Positions 1 to 8,986 of a stretch of 64,000 nucleotides of DNA are shown here, in pieces. Both the position numbers and the translations under genes were made by a program. Position 1 is the stretch's first letter, and every line of letters starts with the position of its first letter. The stretch is from Armatimonadota bacterium (lineage in GTDB: Bacteria > Armatimonadota > Zipacnadia > Zipacnadales > UBA11051). The DNA is taken from contig JABLXH010000033.1 in assembly GCA_013178155.1 (NCBI GenBank), positions 1 to 64,000 on the forward strand, read 5' to 3'. The notes beneath the pieces are model-generated. The model had not been told where the DNA came from. It saw only the letters and a list, made by a program, of their open reading frames with translations, and did no database searches.

Positions 1-69
1 CAACAGGCAAGTCAAGAGCCAAATGCTCCGGCCGCGGCCACGAAACAATAACTCGCAGGGAACTGGGGG

Positions 70-948
70 CTACACCAGAGCGGGCAGTACGGTCCGCGGC
101 AGGCAGGCGCGCGCTCCCACCAACGGATCCACGATCTGGTTGATGCGCAGGTCGCACAGGAGACTTTGCAGGATGAGCGCGTCGGCGTCCGAATGGCCGC
201 CGCGCTCTACCAGCAGCGTGCGAGCAGCGTCAACGGCCTGGTGCGCGGCCTCGTCGAGGGTGTGGGCGGCGGTCAGGACCGCGACGTGGGACGTGGTTTC
301 AACTACCGGCCATGGGCAGTAGACTTCCGGCAGGAGGCTCAGACGCACCGTGACCTCACCGGCCACCTCAACCCCCATGCCGCAGACTTCTCCGTCAGCC
401 TGAAGGGCATGTACGTCGCCACAGCCAAACAGCGCCCCGGGTACGCCGACCGGCAGGTAGACCTTCGCGCCACGCTTCACATCGCAGCAGTCCAGGTTGC
501 CGCCGTGGCGGCCGGGGGTGCTGTTGGGCACCTCCCCATAGCTTGGCGCCACACCGATGACCCCGATGACCGGATCGAGGGAGAAGGTCAGACCGTCGGC
601 AAACGTCACGGCGTCGCCGGAGATGGCAGGGATGCGGACCTCAAGGACGTTGGTGCGGCGGTCCGTGGCGTAGACGATTCCGCGCTCGGCGCAGGCGATG
701 TCGAGGATCTCCGCGACGAGGGTCATGCCAGGCTCGGCGCCCTCCACTGCCACCAGACCCGTGGCCGGATTGCCCCGACCTGGCTGGATGTGCTCCAGCG
801 CCGCGGGGTCGGCTTCGTGGGGCATCTGGCCGTCAAAGCAGTCGTTGGTCTCCAGGACCACCTCACTGCCGGGTTCGACGGTCAGCACAGGCTGATGGCG
901 GCGGGAGAAGCTGTAGACACGGTGCTCGCGAGCGACGCGGTAGGCCAC
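70..948 (-). CDS. acetamidase/formamidase family amidohydrolase
   Basis: A 292-residue member of the acetamidase/formamidase (FmdA_AmdA) family, which hydrolyses short amides to ammonia and the acid in the cytoplasm. Visible family hallmarks are PVLTVEPG (residues 20-27), GNPATGLVAVEG (59-70), a PGRHGGNLD segment (145-153) and GDVHALQADGE (177-187). I chose the GTG at 946-948 because GAGGTGA lies five bases upstream (954-960) and no in-frame ATG is close; a longer reading frame runs to 1320 but its extra residues do not resemble the family. Divergent from the SGNH esterase. The real substrate is not shown by the sequence. Confidence 0.9.
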   Translation of the reverse strand: MAYRVAREHRVYSFSRRHQPVLTVEPGSEVVLETNDCFDGQMPHEADPAALEHIQPGRGNPATGLVAVEGAEPGMTLVAEILDIACAERGIVYATDRRTNVLEVRIPAISGDAVTFADGLTFSLDPVIGVIGVAPSYGEVPNSTPGRHGGNLDCCDVKRGAKVYLPVGVPGALFGCGDVHALQADGEVCGMGVEVAGEVTVRLSLLPEVYCPWPVVETTSHVAVLTAAHTLDEAAHQAVDAARTLLVERGGHSDADALILQSLLCDLRINQIVDPLVGARACLPRTVLPALV

Positions 949-1053
949 GGCGGTCACCTCGGGCGGGAGATGGCAGCTTCTTCGCCGCCGCGACGCGTCC
1001 ACCTGCCGGATGGAGACAGAGGGATTGGGTCTGCCCGGCGGGAAGTGGTCCGC

Positions 1054-1791
1054 GTGCGACTGACCGCTCTGACGTTGCCAATGCTGGCTGCTGCGGCTGA
1101 GGTCCAGGTGATGGGCATGGTTCCGGGCGCCAAGCCGTTTACCATCGTGGCTTTCGGAGACTCCACGACCGCACCGCGGGGTGAACTGACGGTCTACCCG
1201 ATGCTGCTGGAGCGAGCCCTGGCCGCAGTCACACCGCCGATCAAGATCATCAACTCGGGCGCGCCATCTGACAGCACCCGAGAGGCGCGAGCGCGCTTCT
1301 CGGCAGACGTGCTGGCACACGCTCCGGACCTGGTCATCATGCAGTTTGGCATCAACGACGCGGCGATTGACGTCTGGCGCGGGGCGCGCCGGCCGCGCAT
1401 TGGCCTGACTGATTACGCCGCGAACCTGGCGGCGATGGTCAGAGAGCTGCGGCGGCGCCGGGTGGGCATCATCCTGATGACCCCTAACCCGCTGCGGTGG
1501 ACGCCTGAGCTACGGGCCATGTACGGCCAGCCGCCCTACAACCCCGACCATCCTGACGGGCTCAACGGGCTGTTGCCGCGGTACGCCCAGAAGGTCCGGG
1601 ACATTGCGGGCCGCTACGACGTGCCGCTGGTGGACAGCTTCACCGCCTTCCGCGAGTATGGCGAAGTGCCCGGGCAGTCCGTTGACGACCTGTTGCTGGA
1701 TGGCATGCACCCTAACGAACAGGGCCATGCCCTGGAGGCGAGACTGCTGTTGCCCCATGTTCGGGCCGCCCTCGGGCAGCGACCCGATTGA
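1054..1791 (+). CDS. SGNH/GDSL-family hydrolase (lipase/acylhydrolase)
   Basis: About 245 residues with all SGNH blocks: FGDS with catalytic Ser37, Gly69 in NSGAPSDS, GIND with Asn101, and the DGMHP motif with Asp216 and His219. The family hydrolyses esters, including acetyl groups on carbohydrates. The start is uncertain: GTG 1054 gives a short hydrophobic N-terminus and has GGGAAG about eight bases upstream, while GTG 1045, ATG 1081 and ATG 1111 are alternatives. The open frame upstream to 166 is only the antisense of the acetamidase. It lies 18 bases before the beta-helix protein, so the two are probably co-transcribed; a role in deacetylating a plant-type polysaccharide is inference. Confidence 0.88.
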   Translation: MRLTALTLPMLAAAAEVQVMGMVPGAKPFTIVAFGDSTTAPRGELTVYPMLLERALAAVTPPIKIINSGAPSDSTREARARFSADVLAHAPDLVIMQFGINDAAIDVWRGARRPRIGLTDYAANLAAMVRELRRRRVGIILMTPNPLRWTPELRAMYGQPPYNPDHPDGLNGLLPRYAQKVRDIAGRYDVPLVDSFTAFREYGEVPGQSVDDLLLDGMHPNEQGHALEARLLLPHVRAALGQRPD

Positions 1792-1809
1792 CGACGGAGG
1801 CTCACACCC

Positions 1810-3387
1810 ATGAAATCATTGACGGCTGTTGTGTTGGGGCTGCTCTGCACCGCCCTGACCTGGGCACAGGTCAACCAGGCGGCCATTGACGCGGTGAAGG
1901 CCGGGCGTCTGAAGGAGGCCAGGGCATCGTGGTGGGGCTTTGACGAAGTGGACGCGACCCGGTGCTTGCAGGAGGCCATCAACTCCGGCGTGCGACGACT
2001 GATTGTGGACAACGTGGGCAAGACCTGGATCGTGGAGCCCATCAAGTGCGTCAGCAATCAGGAGATCCATTTCGAACCGGGAGTGGAGGTGCGGGCCAAG
2101 CGCGGGGCCTTCAAGGGGGGCGGTGACTGCCTGTTCACCATCGCCAATGCCCGGAATGTGAGCCTGATCGGCTACGGTGCCACACTCCGCATGTGGCGCG
2201 ACGACTACGACCGGCCGGAGCTTTACACCAAGGCCGAATGGCGACACGTGGTCAGTATCCTCAGCTCGCGCAATGTCAAGGTCTACGGGCTGACTCTGGC
2301 CGAGAGCGGCGGCGATGGTATCTACATTGGAGTCGCCACCAAGGGAGTTACGGACACCAACATCCATATCAAGGATGTGGTCTGCGACCGGAACTACCGG
2401 CAAGGCATCAGCGTCATCAGCGCCCGCAACCTGCTCATCGAGAACACGGTGATGAGCAACACCGGGGGCACGGCACCCATGGCGGGCATTGACTTCGAGC
2501 CCAACGGCCCCGACGAGATGCTCGTCAACTGTGTGATGCGCAACTGCACGACCCGCGGCAACCGCAGTTGGGGCTATGTCATGTACATTCCGACCCTCAA
2601 CGGTTCGTCCCAGCCGGTGTCGGTGCGACTGGAGAACTGCCGGTCCATCGGCGACGCGGCGGGGGCGTTCGGTCTGACCACCGGCAACACGCGCGCGGCG
2701 GCGGTCAAGGGGTCGGTCGAGCTCATCGGCTGTCGGTTCATCTCACCCCGCAGCTTCGGCATTGTCAGCAACAGCAAGCCGGTGAAGGGCTGCCGGCTGG
2801 TCTTCCGCGACTGCGTCCTGACCAACCCCGCGTCGCGGAACCCGACCACGCCGCCCATCCTCTTCGACAGCTCGCAGGATTCCCGCGAGGACGTCGGCGG
2901 GGTGCTCTTTGACAACTTCGTGCTCCGTGACCCGCTGGATCGCAAGCCCATGGGGTTTGTGGACGCGACGGGCAACCTCACGGTGCGTGCGCTGCACGGG
3001 GCCATTGTGCTGGAGCGAGAAGGCCAGCGCGAGACCGTTGTCCTCACGGACCGGCAGCTCCAGCAGTGGATGCCGGCCCTGAACCTGAAGCGCATCCCAC
3101 ACTACGACGTCAGGGGGAAAGCCTTCGTGCCCCTCGGGCCCCTATCGGGGGCCAACCTGGCGCCGTCCAATGTGCGCCTCCGCGGCAAGTCGAGCTTCGT
3201 GCTGTACGCACGGGCAGGCGATCCGGTCACCATGACCATCGCCTTCGCGCAACTCGGGCGCTACACGGGCACGGTGGCGCCGGTGGACGTGACCTCGCCA
3301 ACAGGCAAGGCCTGTGCGCGGGCTGAGATACCTTTCCAGGGCGAAGGCGAGGTGAGCTTCACGGCTCCAGAAACAGGGCTCTACTAG
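1810..3387 (+). CDS. secreted right-handed parallel beta-helix protein (N-terminal part, ends at an in-frame TAG)
   Basis: 525 residues starting with a clear signal peptide (residues 1-19, cleavage after TWAQ). The body shows the short repeating strands of pectate-lyase-like right-handed beta-helices, with runs such as NVSLIGYGATL, NVKVYGLTLAESGGDGIYIG and NLLIENTVMSNT. Such folds bind or cleave polysaccharides outside the cytoplasm. ATG 1810 has GGAGG nine bases upstream. The frame stops at TAG (3385-3387) and then stays open in the same frame to 3795, where the protein looks as though it continues. No catalytic residues can be assigned, so lyase, hydrolase or binding function remains open. 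Confidence 0.85.
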   Translation: MKSLTAVVLGLLCTALTWAQVNQAAIDAVKAGRLKEARASWWGFDEVDATRCLQEAINSGVRRLIVDNVGKTWIVEPIKCVSNQEIHFEPGVEVRAKRGAFKGGGDCLFTIANARNVSLIGYGATLRMWRDDYDRPELYTKAEWRHVVSILSSRNVKVYGLTLAESGGDGIYIGVATKGVTDTNIHIKDVVCDRNYRQGISVISARNLLIENTVMSNTGGTAPMAGIDFEPNGPDEMLVNCVMRNCTTRGNRSWGYVMYIPTLNGSSQPVSVRLENCRSIGDAAGAFGLTTGNTRAAAVKGSVELIGCRFISPRSFGIVSNSKPVKGCRLVFRDCVLTNPASRNPTTPPILFDSSQDSREDVGGVLFDNFVLRDPLDRKPMGFVDATGNLTVRALHGAIVLEREGQRETVVLTDRQLQQWMPALNLKRIPHYDVRGKAFVPLGPLSGANLAPSNVRLRGKSSFVLYARAGDPVTMTIAFAQLGRYTGTVAPVDVTSPTGKACARAEIPFQGEGEVSFTAPETGLY

Positions 3388-3795
3388 GTTACGGTGGATC
3401 CCGGCACCAACTGGGCACGTATCGTCCGCAGCAATCGCCCTGTCAGTGTCAGCGCCGTGGACGGCTCGGTGCACCTCCTGAGCACCAGCGGGCCACTCTA
3501 CTTCTACGTGCCGCCGCGAACGCCGGAGTTTGGGGTGAAGCTCTTCGGCGAGGGCTCCGGGGAGGGTATCAAGGCTGCCCTGTATGACCCCGACGGGCAA
3601 CTGGTGGGTGAACAGGACAACATCACCCAGGCCTACCAGTTTGAGGTGGCCCGACCCGAGCCCGAGGGCCGCGTGTGGCGAGTGGAGCTGAGCCCGGCCA
3701 CCATCGCCTTCCACGAGGACCACTACCTGGACCTGTTTGGCATCCCGCCCTTCCTGGCCGGGGTGCCGGAAGCCGTGCTGAAACCCGCCAACTGA
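3388..3795 (+). pseudogene. C-terminal part of the beta-helix protein, separated by an in-frame TAG
   Basis: This stretch lies in exactly the same frame as the preceding beta-helix protein. Its translation (VTVDPGTNWARIV and onward, 135 residues) continues naturally from ETGLY before the TAG. It encodes a beta-rich domain with no start codon preceded by a ribosome site: the first ATG-like codon is GTG 3388 or 3394, immediately after the stop and lacking a Shine-Dalgarno sequence. One base change (for example CAG to TAG) would explain the interruption. It may be a real nonsense allele, a sequence error or a readthrough site. The frame ends with TGA just before the creatininase-family gene. Confidence 0.7.
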
Positions 3796-3803
3796 GGTCC
3801 CGC

Positions 3804-4463
3804 ATGTCCAAGCTGCGCTACGAGGAGATGCTGCCCGCCGACCTGGCCCAGGCCATCGCGGCGGCGCCGCTGGCCTACTTCCCCATCGGCTCGCTGGAGT
3901 ACCACGGCTTTCACCTCCCCTTCGGCCTCGACGCCATGCACGCCCATGAGTATTGCCTGCGGGCGGCGGAGCAGACCGGCGGGGTAGTCCTTCCCCCCAC
4001 TTACTGGGGCTTCCGTGGCCACGAGGGCTTCCCGGGATCGCTGCTGGTGAGTGAGGCGACCGTGGCCAGCCTCGCCGCCGACGTCTTCCGCCTGCTCACC
4101 GACCAGGGCTTTCGGCTGATTGTGGCCTTCACCGGGCACTGGCCGGCGGTGCAGGGGCAGCGTCTCCAGGAGGTCGCGGAGGCTCACATGGCTCAGCGGC
4201 CGGAATGTCGCATCCTGGTACCCGATCTCTTCGCCCTGCACCCGACGGACCGCGAGCCTGAGCACGCGGGACGCCTGGAGACCTCCGCGATGCTGTATCT
4301 GCGCCCCGACCTGGTTGAGATGCAGCGCCTGGCCGAGCCGGGAGCGCTGCAGAGTATCACCGCCGACTGCGTGGAGGGCACGGCGGAGGCGGGACGGGCG
4401 CACTTTGCGGTCTGCCTGGCCGAACTGGTCCGGATGGTCCGGGAGGCGCTGGCCACGCTCTAG
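3804..4463 (+). CDS. creatininase family protein
   Basis: 219 residues of the creatininase/creatinine amidohydrolase family, two-metal cyclic amidohydrolases also used in cofactor and riboflavin-type pathways. Metal-ligand motifs are visible: GSLEYHG (Glu32, His34), GLDAMHAH (Asp43), TGHWP, and EHAGRLETS near residue 155, the position of the family Glu. ATG 3804 has GAGG overlapping the stop of the upstream frame, so translation may be coupled to the beta-helix gene. The fold is certain, but creatininase activity is not implied: many homologues in carbohydrate loci of environmental bacteria have unknown substrates. Confidence 0.88.
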   Translation: MSKLRYEEMLPADLAQAIAAAPLAYFPIGSLEYHGFHLPFGLDAMHAHEYCLRAAEQTGGVVLPPTYWGFRGHEGFPGSLLVSEATVASLAADVFRLLTDQGFRLIVAFTGHWPAVQGQRLQEVAEAHMAQRPECRILVPDLFALHPTDREPEHAGRLETSAMLYLRPDLVEMQRLAEPGALQSITADCVEGTAEAGRAHFAVCLAELVRMVREALATL

Positions 4464-4484
4464 ACGCCAGGCCCGGATACCCAA

Positions 4485-4516
4485 CGACCCCGCGGTCCGT
4501 GTTGGACGCGGGGTCG
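4485..4516. terminator. bidirectional hairpin terminator between convergent genes
   Basis: A perfect 10-bp stem, CGACCCCGCG (4485-4494) with CGCGGGGTCG (4507-4516), and a 12-base loop. It sits between the plus-strand creatininase-family gene (ending 4463) and the minus-strand sialate O-acetylesterase (ending 4538). No T-run follows on either side, so intrinsic termination is likely but not proven. Confidence 0.55.
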
Positions 4517-4537
4517 CTGTGTCTGCGGCAGCCGTGC

Positions 4538-6727
4538 CTATCGCTTGGGCCGCACCAAAACGCGCAGGTTGCGAAGAGAGTACGAGGCGGCGTTGCTGGC
4601 GAAGGTCCAGTCGGGGTTGTCACCGGGGCCATTGCCGATGCCAAGGTCCGCCCCGCTCCCGCTCTTCCAGTTGTTGAAGGCGAAGATGGTCTGCTTCGCC
4701 TCGGTGTTGCCTATCTGCATCGAGCCGTAGCCGTCCTCCGGTGGCCCCGGGGAGTCACCGAAATCCCAGACACTGCTGGACGCACCCGCGAATCCCGCCC
4801 CATTGCCGGGCCCGTAGTTGTGGGGCCAGAACTCGATGACGCCGCCCTTCAGCGCCGTCCCGGTCGCGATCTCCGGCACGTTGGAGATCACGTTCATGTT
4901 GGTGACCCGCTGCTGGAACATGGCTCTGGAGGCGAGGGTCGGCACACCGATCTTGCCAAGGTCCGTGGTGAAGGCATCCATCGAGACGTAGACCCAGCGG
5001 ACCTGCTCTCCTGCGCGCTGCAGCTCCAGGAAGTAGGCGACGCGGTCAAACGGGCCGGTGACCTGGGCCCGGCGGTCAACATCGTAGCTGATGGTGGGAC
5101 CAGCCTTGCTCAGGTCCAGGGAGTACACCAACTCATACTCCTTCGCCTCGGCCACATTGAGCGCCAGGTAATCTCTGACCGGCACCTCGCCGGCGCGGAA
5201 GGCTCCCGCTGGCAGGCCTTCGGTGTTCATCAGGTTCGGCGACGCGTCGCGATGCCAGGCGAAGCGCACGGCGACCGGCGACGCAACGCCAAGGGCTGAC
5301 AGCACCACCGAGTCGCCCTCGATGACAGCATCAGCCCGGACGAAGTCCGTCTCCGGCCCGATGATCTCGAACCAGTCCGGGGCCTTGCCATCGCGGGTCT
5401 TCAGGCCCCCGCCGACGTTATCGAAGGTCACGCGCAGCCGGCTCCCCTCGATAGTGAGGCCCTTGAAGGTGGGTCCGCTGTCCACCACGTCTTGCCGGCC
5501 GTAAGTGCGCTTGAGCGCCAGCCGCGCCAGTCGCAGGCCCACGTCCTGCTTGTTGGTGGGATGGATGTCGTGGAGGTTGCCAACATCGTGGATGACGGCC
5601 ATGCCGGTGTTGGGAATACGCTGCGCCGCCGTCTGGGCCTCCCAGAACGACGGCAGCAGATAGGGATCCTCATTGCCGTAGGTATAAGGGGCGATCTGGA
5701 CGTAGTAGAAGGGGAAGTCCCCCTGCCCCCACAGCTTGCGCCAGCCACCGATGAGTGCTTCCATCTTGTCTACATAGCGCATGCCGTCACCGTGGTTTGC
5801 CTCACCCTGGTACCAGATGGCGCCGCGGATCGCAAAGGGCACCAGTGGGTGGATCATCCCGTTGTAGAGCGCGCTGGGGCTGCCGGGACCCTCGAGGGGC
5901 CGCAGGCCGGCCGGATACTCCGGCGGCGGCACCAGGGGTGTCTGGTTGCGCAGAGCCGCCTGAGCCTGCGCCGTCCAGGCGCTGCAGGCCTCCAGGTAGC
6001 CCTCCAGGGCGTGCTTGTAGCTCGGGTGCCGCGGGTCGGTCAGCTTGACGCGGCGGTAATAGGCGTCCAGCGCCGGCACGCCCGCAAAGCCTACCGGCGG
6101 AATCCAGGGCTCGATGGCTGTGCCGCCCCAGGAGCTGTTGATGATACCGACGGGCACCTCGAGGCTCTCCATCAGATGCTTCGCGAAGAAGTAACCCACG
6201 CCGGTAAAGCCACCTGCGGTCGCGGGAGTACAGACTTGCCACTCTGCGGCGAAGTCATGGGCCGGGTAGCCAGGCGCGACATGTGGCACTCTGATCTGCC
6301 GCAACTGCGGGTGATTGGCCCGCGGGACCTCCTCCTGGGCGTTATGGCAGGCCGCCAGTGGCCATTCCATGTTGGACTGCCCCGAGCAGACCCAGACCTC
6401 GCCAACCAGCACATCGTCGAGCACGAGGCGATTGTGACCGGATACGACCATGGTGAAAGGCCCCCCGGCCGGCATGGCTGGGAGAGTCACCCGCCACTTC
6501 CCGGCGTTGTCCGCTTTGGCCTGTACGGCCCTGCCTTCCGCCAGCCTGACCTGAACCGGTTCACCGGGGTCTGCCCAGCCCCAAACGGGAATCGGGCAGT
6601 CACGCTGTAGCACCATGTGGCTCCCGAAGACATGGGGCAGCCTGACATCAGCCTGCGCTGATGTCCCCAGCCATGCCGTGGCGAACATAAGACCGGCGAT
6701 TGTGATACGAGACATGCTCTGCTTCAC
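4538..6727 (-). CDS. secreted sialate O-acetylesterase family protein with C-terminal beta domain
   Basis: About 729 residues. After a signal peptide (MFATAWLGTSAQA) comes an SGNH-type sialate O-acetylesterase (SASA) domain: CSGQSNMEWP with the catalytic Ser near residue 118, NSSWGGTAIEPW, IWYQGEANHGDG, and a DVGNLHDIHPTNK block carrying the Asp/His pair. These enzymes remove acetyl groups from sialic acid, xylan or related sugars. The last 200 residues form a separate beta-rich domain (SYDVDRRAQVTGPFDRVAYFLEL onward) seen in secreted sugar-active proteins. I chose GTG 6727 because AGGAGG lies ten bases upstream; the in-frame ATG 6715 is 22 bases from it. The upstream frame to 6793 has no support. 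Confidence 0.85.
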   Translation of the reverse strand: MKQSMSRITIAGLMFATAWLGTSAQADVRLPHVFGSHMVLQRDCPIPVWGWADPGEPVQVRLAEGRAVQAKADNAGKWRVTLPAMPAGGPFTMVVSGHNRLVLDDVLVGEVWVCSGQSNMEWPLAACHNAQEEVPRANHPQLRQIRVPHVAPGYPAHDFAAEWQVCTPATAGGFTGVGYFFAKHLMESLEVPVGIINSSWGGTAIEPWIPPVGFAGVPALDAYYRRVKLTDPRHPSYKHALEGYLEACSAWTAQAQAALRNQTPLVPPPEYPAGLRPLEGPGSPSALYNGMIHPLVPFAIRGAIWYQGEANHGDGMRYVDKMEALIGGWRKLWGQGDFPFYYVQIAPYTYGNEDPYLLPSFWEAQTAAQRIPNTGMAVIHDVGNLHDIHPTNKQDVGLRLARLALKRTYGRQDVVDSGPTFKGLTIEGSRLRVTFDNVGGGLKTRDGKAPDWFEIIGPETDFVRADAVIEGDSVVLSALGVASPVAVRFAWHRDASPNLMNTEGLPAGAFRAGEVPVRDYLALNVAEAKEYELVYSLDLSKAGPTISYDVDRRAQVTGPFDRVAYFLELQRAGEQVRWVYVSMDAFTTDLGKIGVPTLASRAMFQQRVTNMNVISNVPEIATGTALKGGVIEFWPHNYGPGNGAGFAGASSSVWDFGDSPGPPEDGYGSMQIGNTEAKQTIFAFNNWKSGSGADLGIGNGPGDNPDWTFASNAASYSLRNLRVLVRPKR

Positions 6728-6871
6728 GATACGGCAACCTCCTGCTTGCTGAGTATGGACCTGGGCAGACCAGTTTCGGCGAGCAGGGCTCATCTACCTT
6801 GGCCGACGGTTCCGGGAGGAACGGCGGGAGACCGGAGCGAAGCCACGCCCAGCACAGCCGGAGGAGGACAG

Positions 6872-8977
6872 ATGCAGGCTATGCGAGCGCTTGTCGTGCT
6901 GTCGTTGGCCGTTGGTCTCGCTGGGGTCGGGGGGAGCGTCCATTGCCAGACGGAAGCGCCCAATCTCGCGGCCGCCTCAAACGGCGCGACGGTGACCGGT
7001 CCCCAGAACTCCTCCGCCAGCGCGGGGCGGCCCCTGGTCGCCAATGACGGCCGCTTCGACGGGTACTGCTGGGCCTACCTGGACACACCGCTCACCATCC
7101 ACTTTCCAGAGCCCAGGACCATCAACAGCCTCGACGTGCTGCTGCACCATGGGGGCACCTACTGGTACCGCTTCCGCGTGGAGGTCAGCAGTGACGGCCA
7201 GACCTGGCACCAGGTGGCGGACCGCACCTCCGGCGAGCCGAGCGGCTGGCAGCGACTTGACTTCGCACCGGTGGAGTGTCGCCAGGTGCGTCTCACCTTC
7301 ACCGACACGAATGTCGAAGCGCGCAGTTACCATGTGGTCGAAGTCGGGGCTTTTCTGTTGCCGGAGGGGGAGCCCAGTCCATTGCGGGCCGCGCAGGAGC
7401 GATACCTGCGGGAGGAAGTGCAGGGCTGGGATGACATCCTCCTGCGCTGCCTGGGGCCCGATGCCATCATGCCCGAGGAGCAACGTGAACGCGTGCTGGG
7501 AGGCCCACCAGGACAGCGTTTCCCCTCGGACCTCGACGGTGACGGCGACCCGGACGTGATGGACTTCGTGGACCCGGACCCCCGCCACACCATCCAGCCC
7601 ATGCTGGTGCGGGTCCTCGATGATGATGATGACATGCCGGCCGACGGCACACCGGACGAAGACAGCGACTGCTACGTTGCCGATCACCGGGGCGATGGCA
7701 GCACCGACCGGGCGGTGGACTACTGGGACGACGACAGCGACGATGATGTGGACCGACAGGACATCTACTACCGCGCCGGTACGTGGCATGGCAAGCAGGT
7801 CGAGGTGGTGGTCATCTCCGACATCGGCGATGACAACCGCCTCTGGTGGACCCGCAACTATGAGTACGATCAGTACACTTGCCAGTGGAAGTCGGACTTC
7901 AACGGCGATGAGATCTTCTGCATGTTTGGGTACGACCGTACGGCGCGGCGCTGGGTTGCTCATCTGGAGGAGCCCTTCACCCACCATGACCTGGACGGCG
8001 ATGGCGTCGCCGAACTGACCATGCAGTTCATGGGCACTGGCCTGAGCATCGCCACGCTGCGCTACAGCCTCGACGCGGACAATGACAGTCATCCCCGCAC
8101 CAACCGCCGTGACTACGACTTCTCGTTCAACTGCACGGGCCTGCTGACCGTGCCGCTGGACAAGGCCTTGACCTACACGCTTCGCAACGGTGACGTGACG
8201 GGGCCGTCGCTGGCCTGGCAGCACGCCCGTGAACAGGCCGAGAGAGGCGGCTGGCGCAACTGCCGCCTCTGCTGGGACGAGGTGGACAACAACGTCAACC
8301 CGGCGGACAAGGTCGAGCGGGAACAGGAACGTTGGGAGGGGGTCGGCGGCTACCCTATGCGCGAGGGCAACAAGCGTTGGGAGACCGACCAGGACTACTC
8401 CGGAGGCATGCGGCTGTACTACTGGCCGGTGGACGGCCGCCTGCACCTGATGGGGGCGGATACGGGCTACATTGAGATAGACATCAACCACGACTACCGG
8501 CTTGACGCCAAGCTCAACTACGCCGACAGGGACGGTGACGGGCACTTCGACCAGTGGGCTTACGACGCCGATGCCGACAGCCGGCCTGACTACGTCGCCA
8601 CCCCCCCGCCGATGCGATGCGAGCTCGTGGCCTGGGAACCGTACCCCGAATTCACGCGGCGCTACCGGGGCTGGGTGCAGAAGGCGCTGGCAGGCAACGA
8701 ACGTCTCATCGCCGCGCTGAAAAGCCTGCTCGGCGCCAAGGCCCGTTCGACTGCCGACGAGTGGTGGTGCGCGGGGCGGCTGGAGGGCTTCTACGCCGCG
8801 CGCAAGCTGGGGATGAGTGCAGAGGCCCGCCGCTACTACCTGGACCTCACACGCCTGGAGCTCTTCCTTCAGGCGCGGGAGGCCTATGGCCAGGAATCCT
8901 GGTGGCCGGCCTTCGCGGCGTCCCATGACTCTGGCGACCTGCAGGGGGCGGCCGACGTGCTGGCGGCCCCTCGGTAG
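6872..8977 (+). CDS. secreted protein with discoidin-like domain and Asp-rich calcium-type loops
   Basis: 701 residues. An N-terminal signal peptide (MQAMRALVVLSLAVGLAGVGG) is followed by an F5/8 type C (discoidin)-like carbohydrate-binding domain, roughly residues 30-170 (LDTPLTIHFPEPRTINSL, SSDGQTWHQVADRTSG). Then come many Asp-rich loops of the DxDxDG type (DLDGDGDPDVMDF, DDDDDMPADG, DLDGDGVAEL, DRDGDGHFDQW, DADADSRPDY) like calcium-binding VCBS/dockerin-type repeats. The C-terminal 120 residues are helical with no recognised motif. ATG 6872 follows GGAGGAGG closely. Divergent from the sialate esterase. A long antisense frame here is a composition shadow. The enzymatic role, if any, is unknown. 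Confidence 0.8.
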   Translation: MQAMRALVVLSLAVGLAGVGGSVHCQTEAPNLAAASNGATVTGPQNSSASAGRPLVANDGRFDGYCWAYLDTPLTIHFPEPRTINSLDVLLHHGGTYWYRFRVEVSSDGQTWHQVADRTSGEPSGWQRLDFAPVECRQVRLTFTDTNVEARSYHVVEVGAFLLPEGEPSPLRAAQERYLREEVQGWDDILLRCLGPDAIMPEEQRERVLGGPPGQRFPSDLDGDGDPDVMDFVDPDPRHTIQPMLVRVLDDDDDMPADGTPDEDSDCYVADHRGDGSTDRAVDYWDDDSDDDVDRQDIYYRAGTWHGKQVEVVVISDIGDDNRLWWTRNYEYDQYTCQWKSDFNGDEIFCMFGYDRTARRWVAHLEEPFTHHDLDGDGVAELTMQFMGTGLSIATLRYSLDADNDSHPRTNRRDYDFSFNCTGLLTVPLDKALTYTLRNGDVTGPSLAWQHAREQAERGGWRNCRLCWDEVDNNVNPADKVEREQERWEGVGGYPMREGNKRWETDQDYSGGMRLYYWPVDGRLHLMGADTGYIEIDINHDYRLDAKLNYADRDGDGHFDQWAYDADADSRPDYVATPPPMRCELVAWEPYPEFTRRYRGWVQKALAGNERLIAALKSLLGAKARSTADEWWCAGRLEGFYAARKLGMSAEARRYYLDLTRLELFLQAREAYGQESWWPAFAASHDSGDLQGAADVLAAPR

Positions 8978-8986
8978 GCGCCGCGA

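Noticed and set aside
166-1053. N-terminal half of a 541-residue plus-strand frame before the SGNH esterase
   Set aside because: It is the antisense of the well-supported acetamidase gene; only the part after about 1045 has SGNH features.
6977-8926. A 649-residue minus-strand frame across the discoidin-protein gene
   Set aside because: Composition shadow of a GC-rich gene; no domain, no ribosome site, Val/Ala/His-rich throughout.
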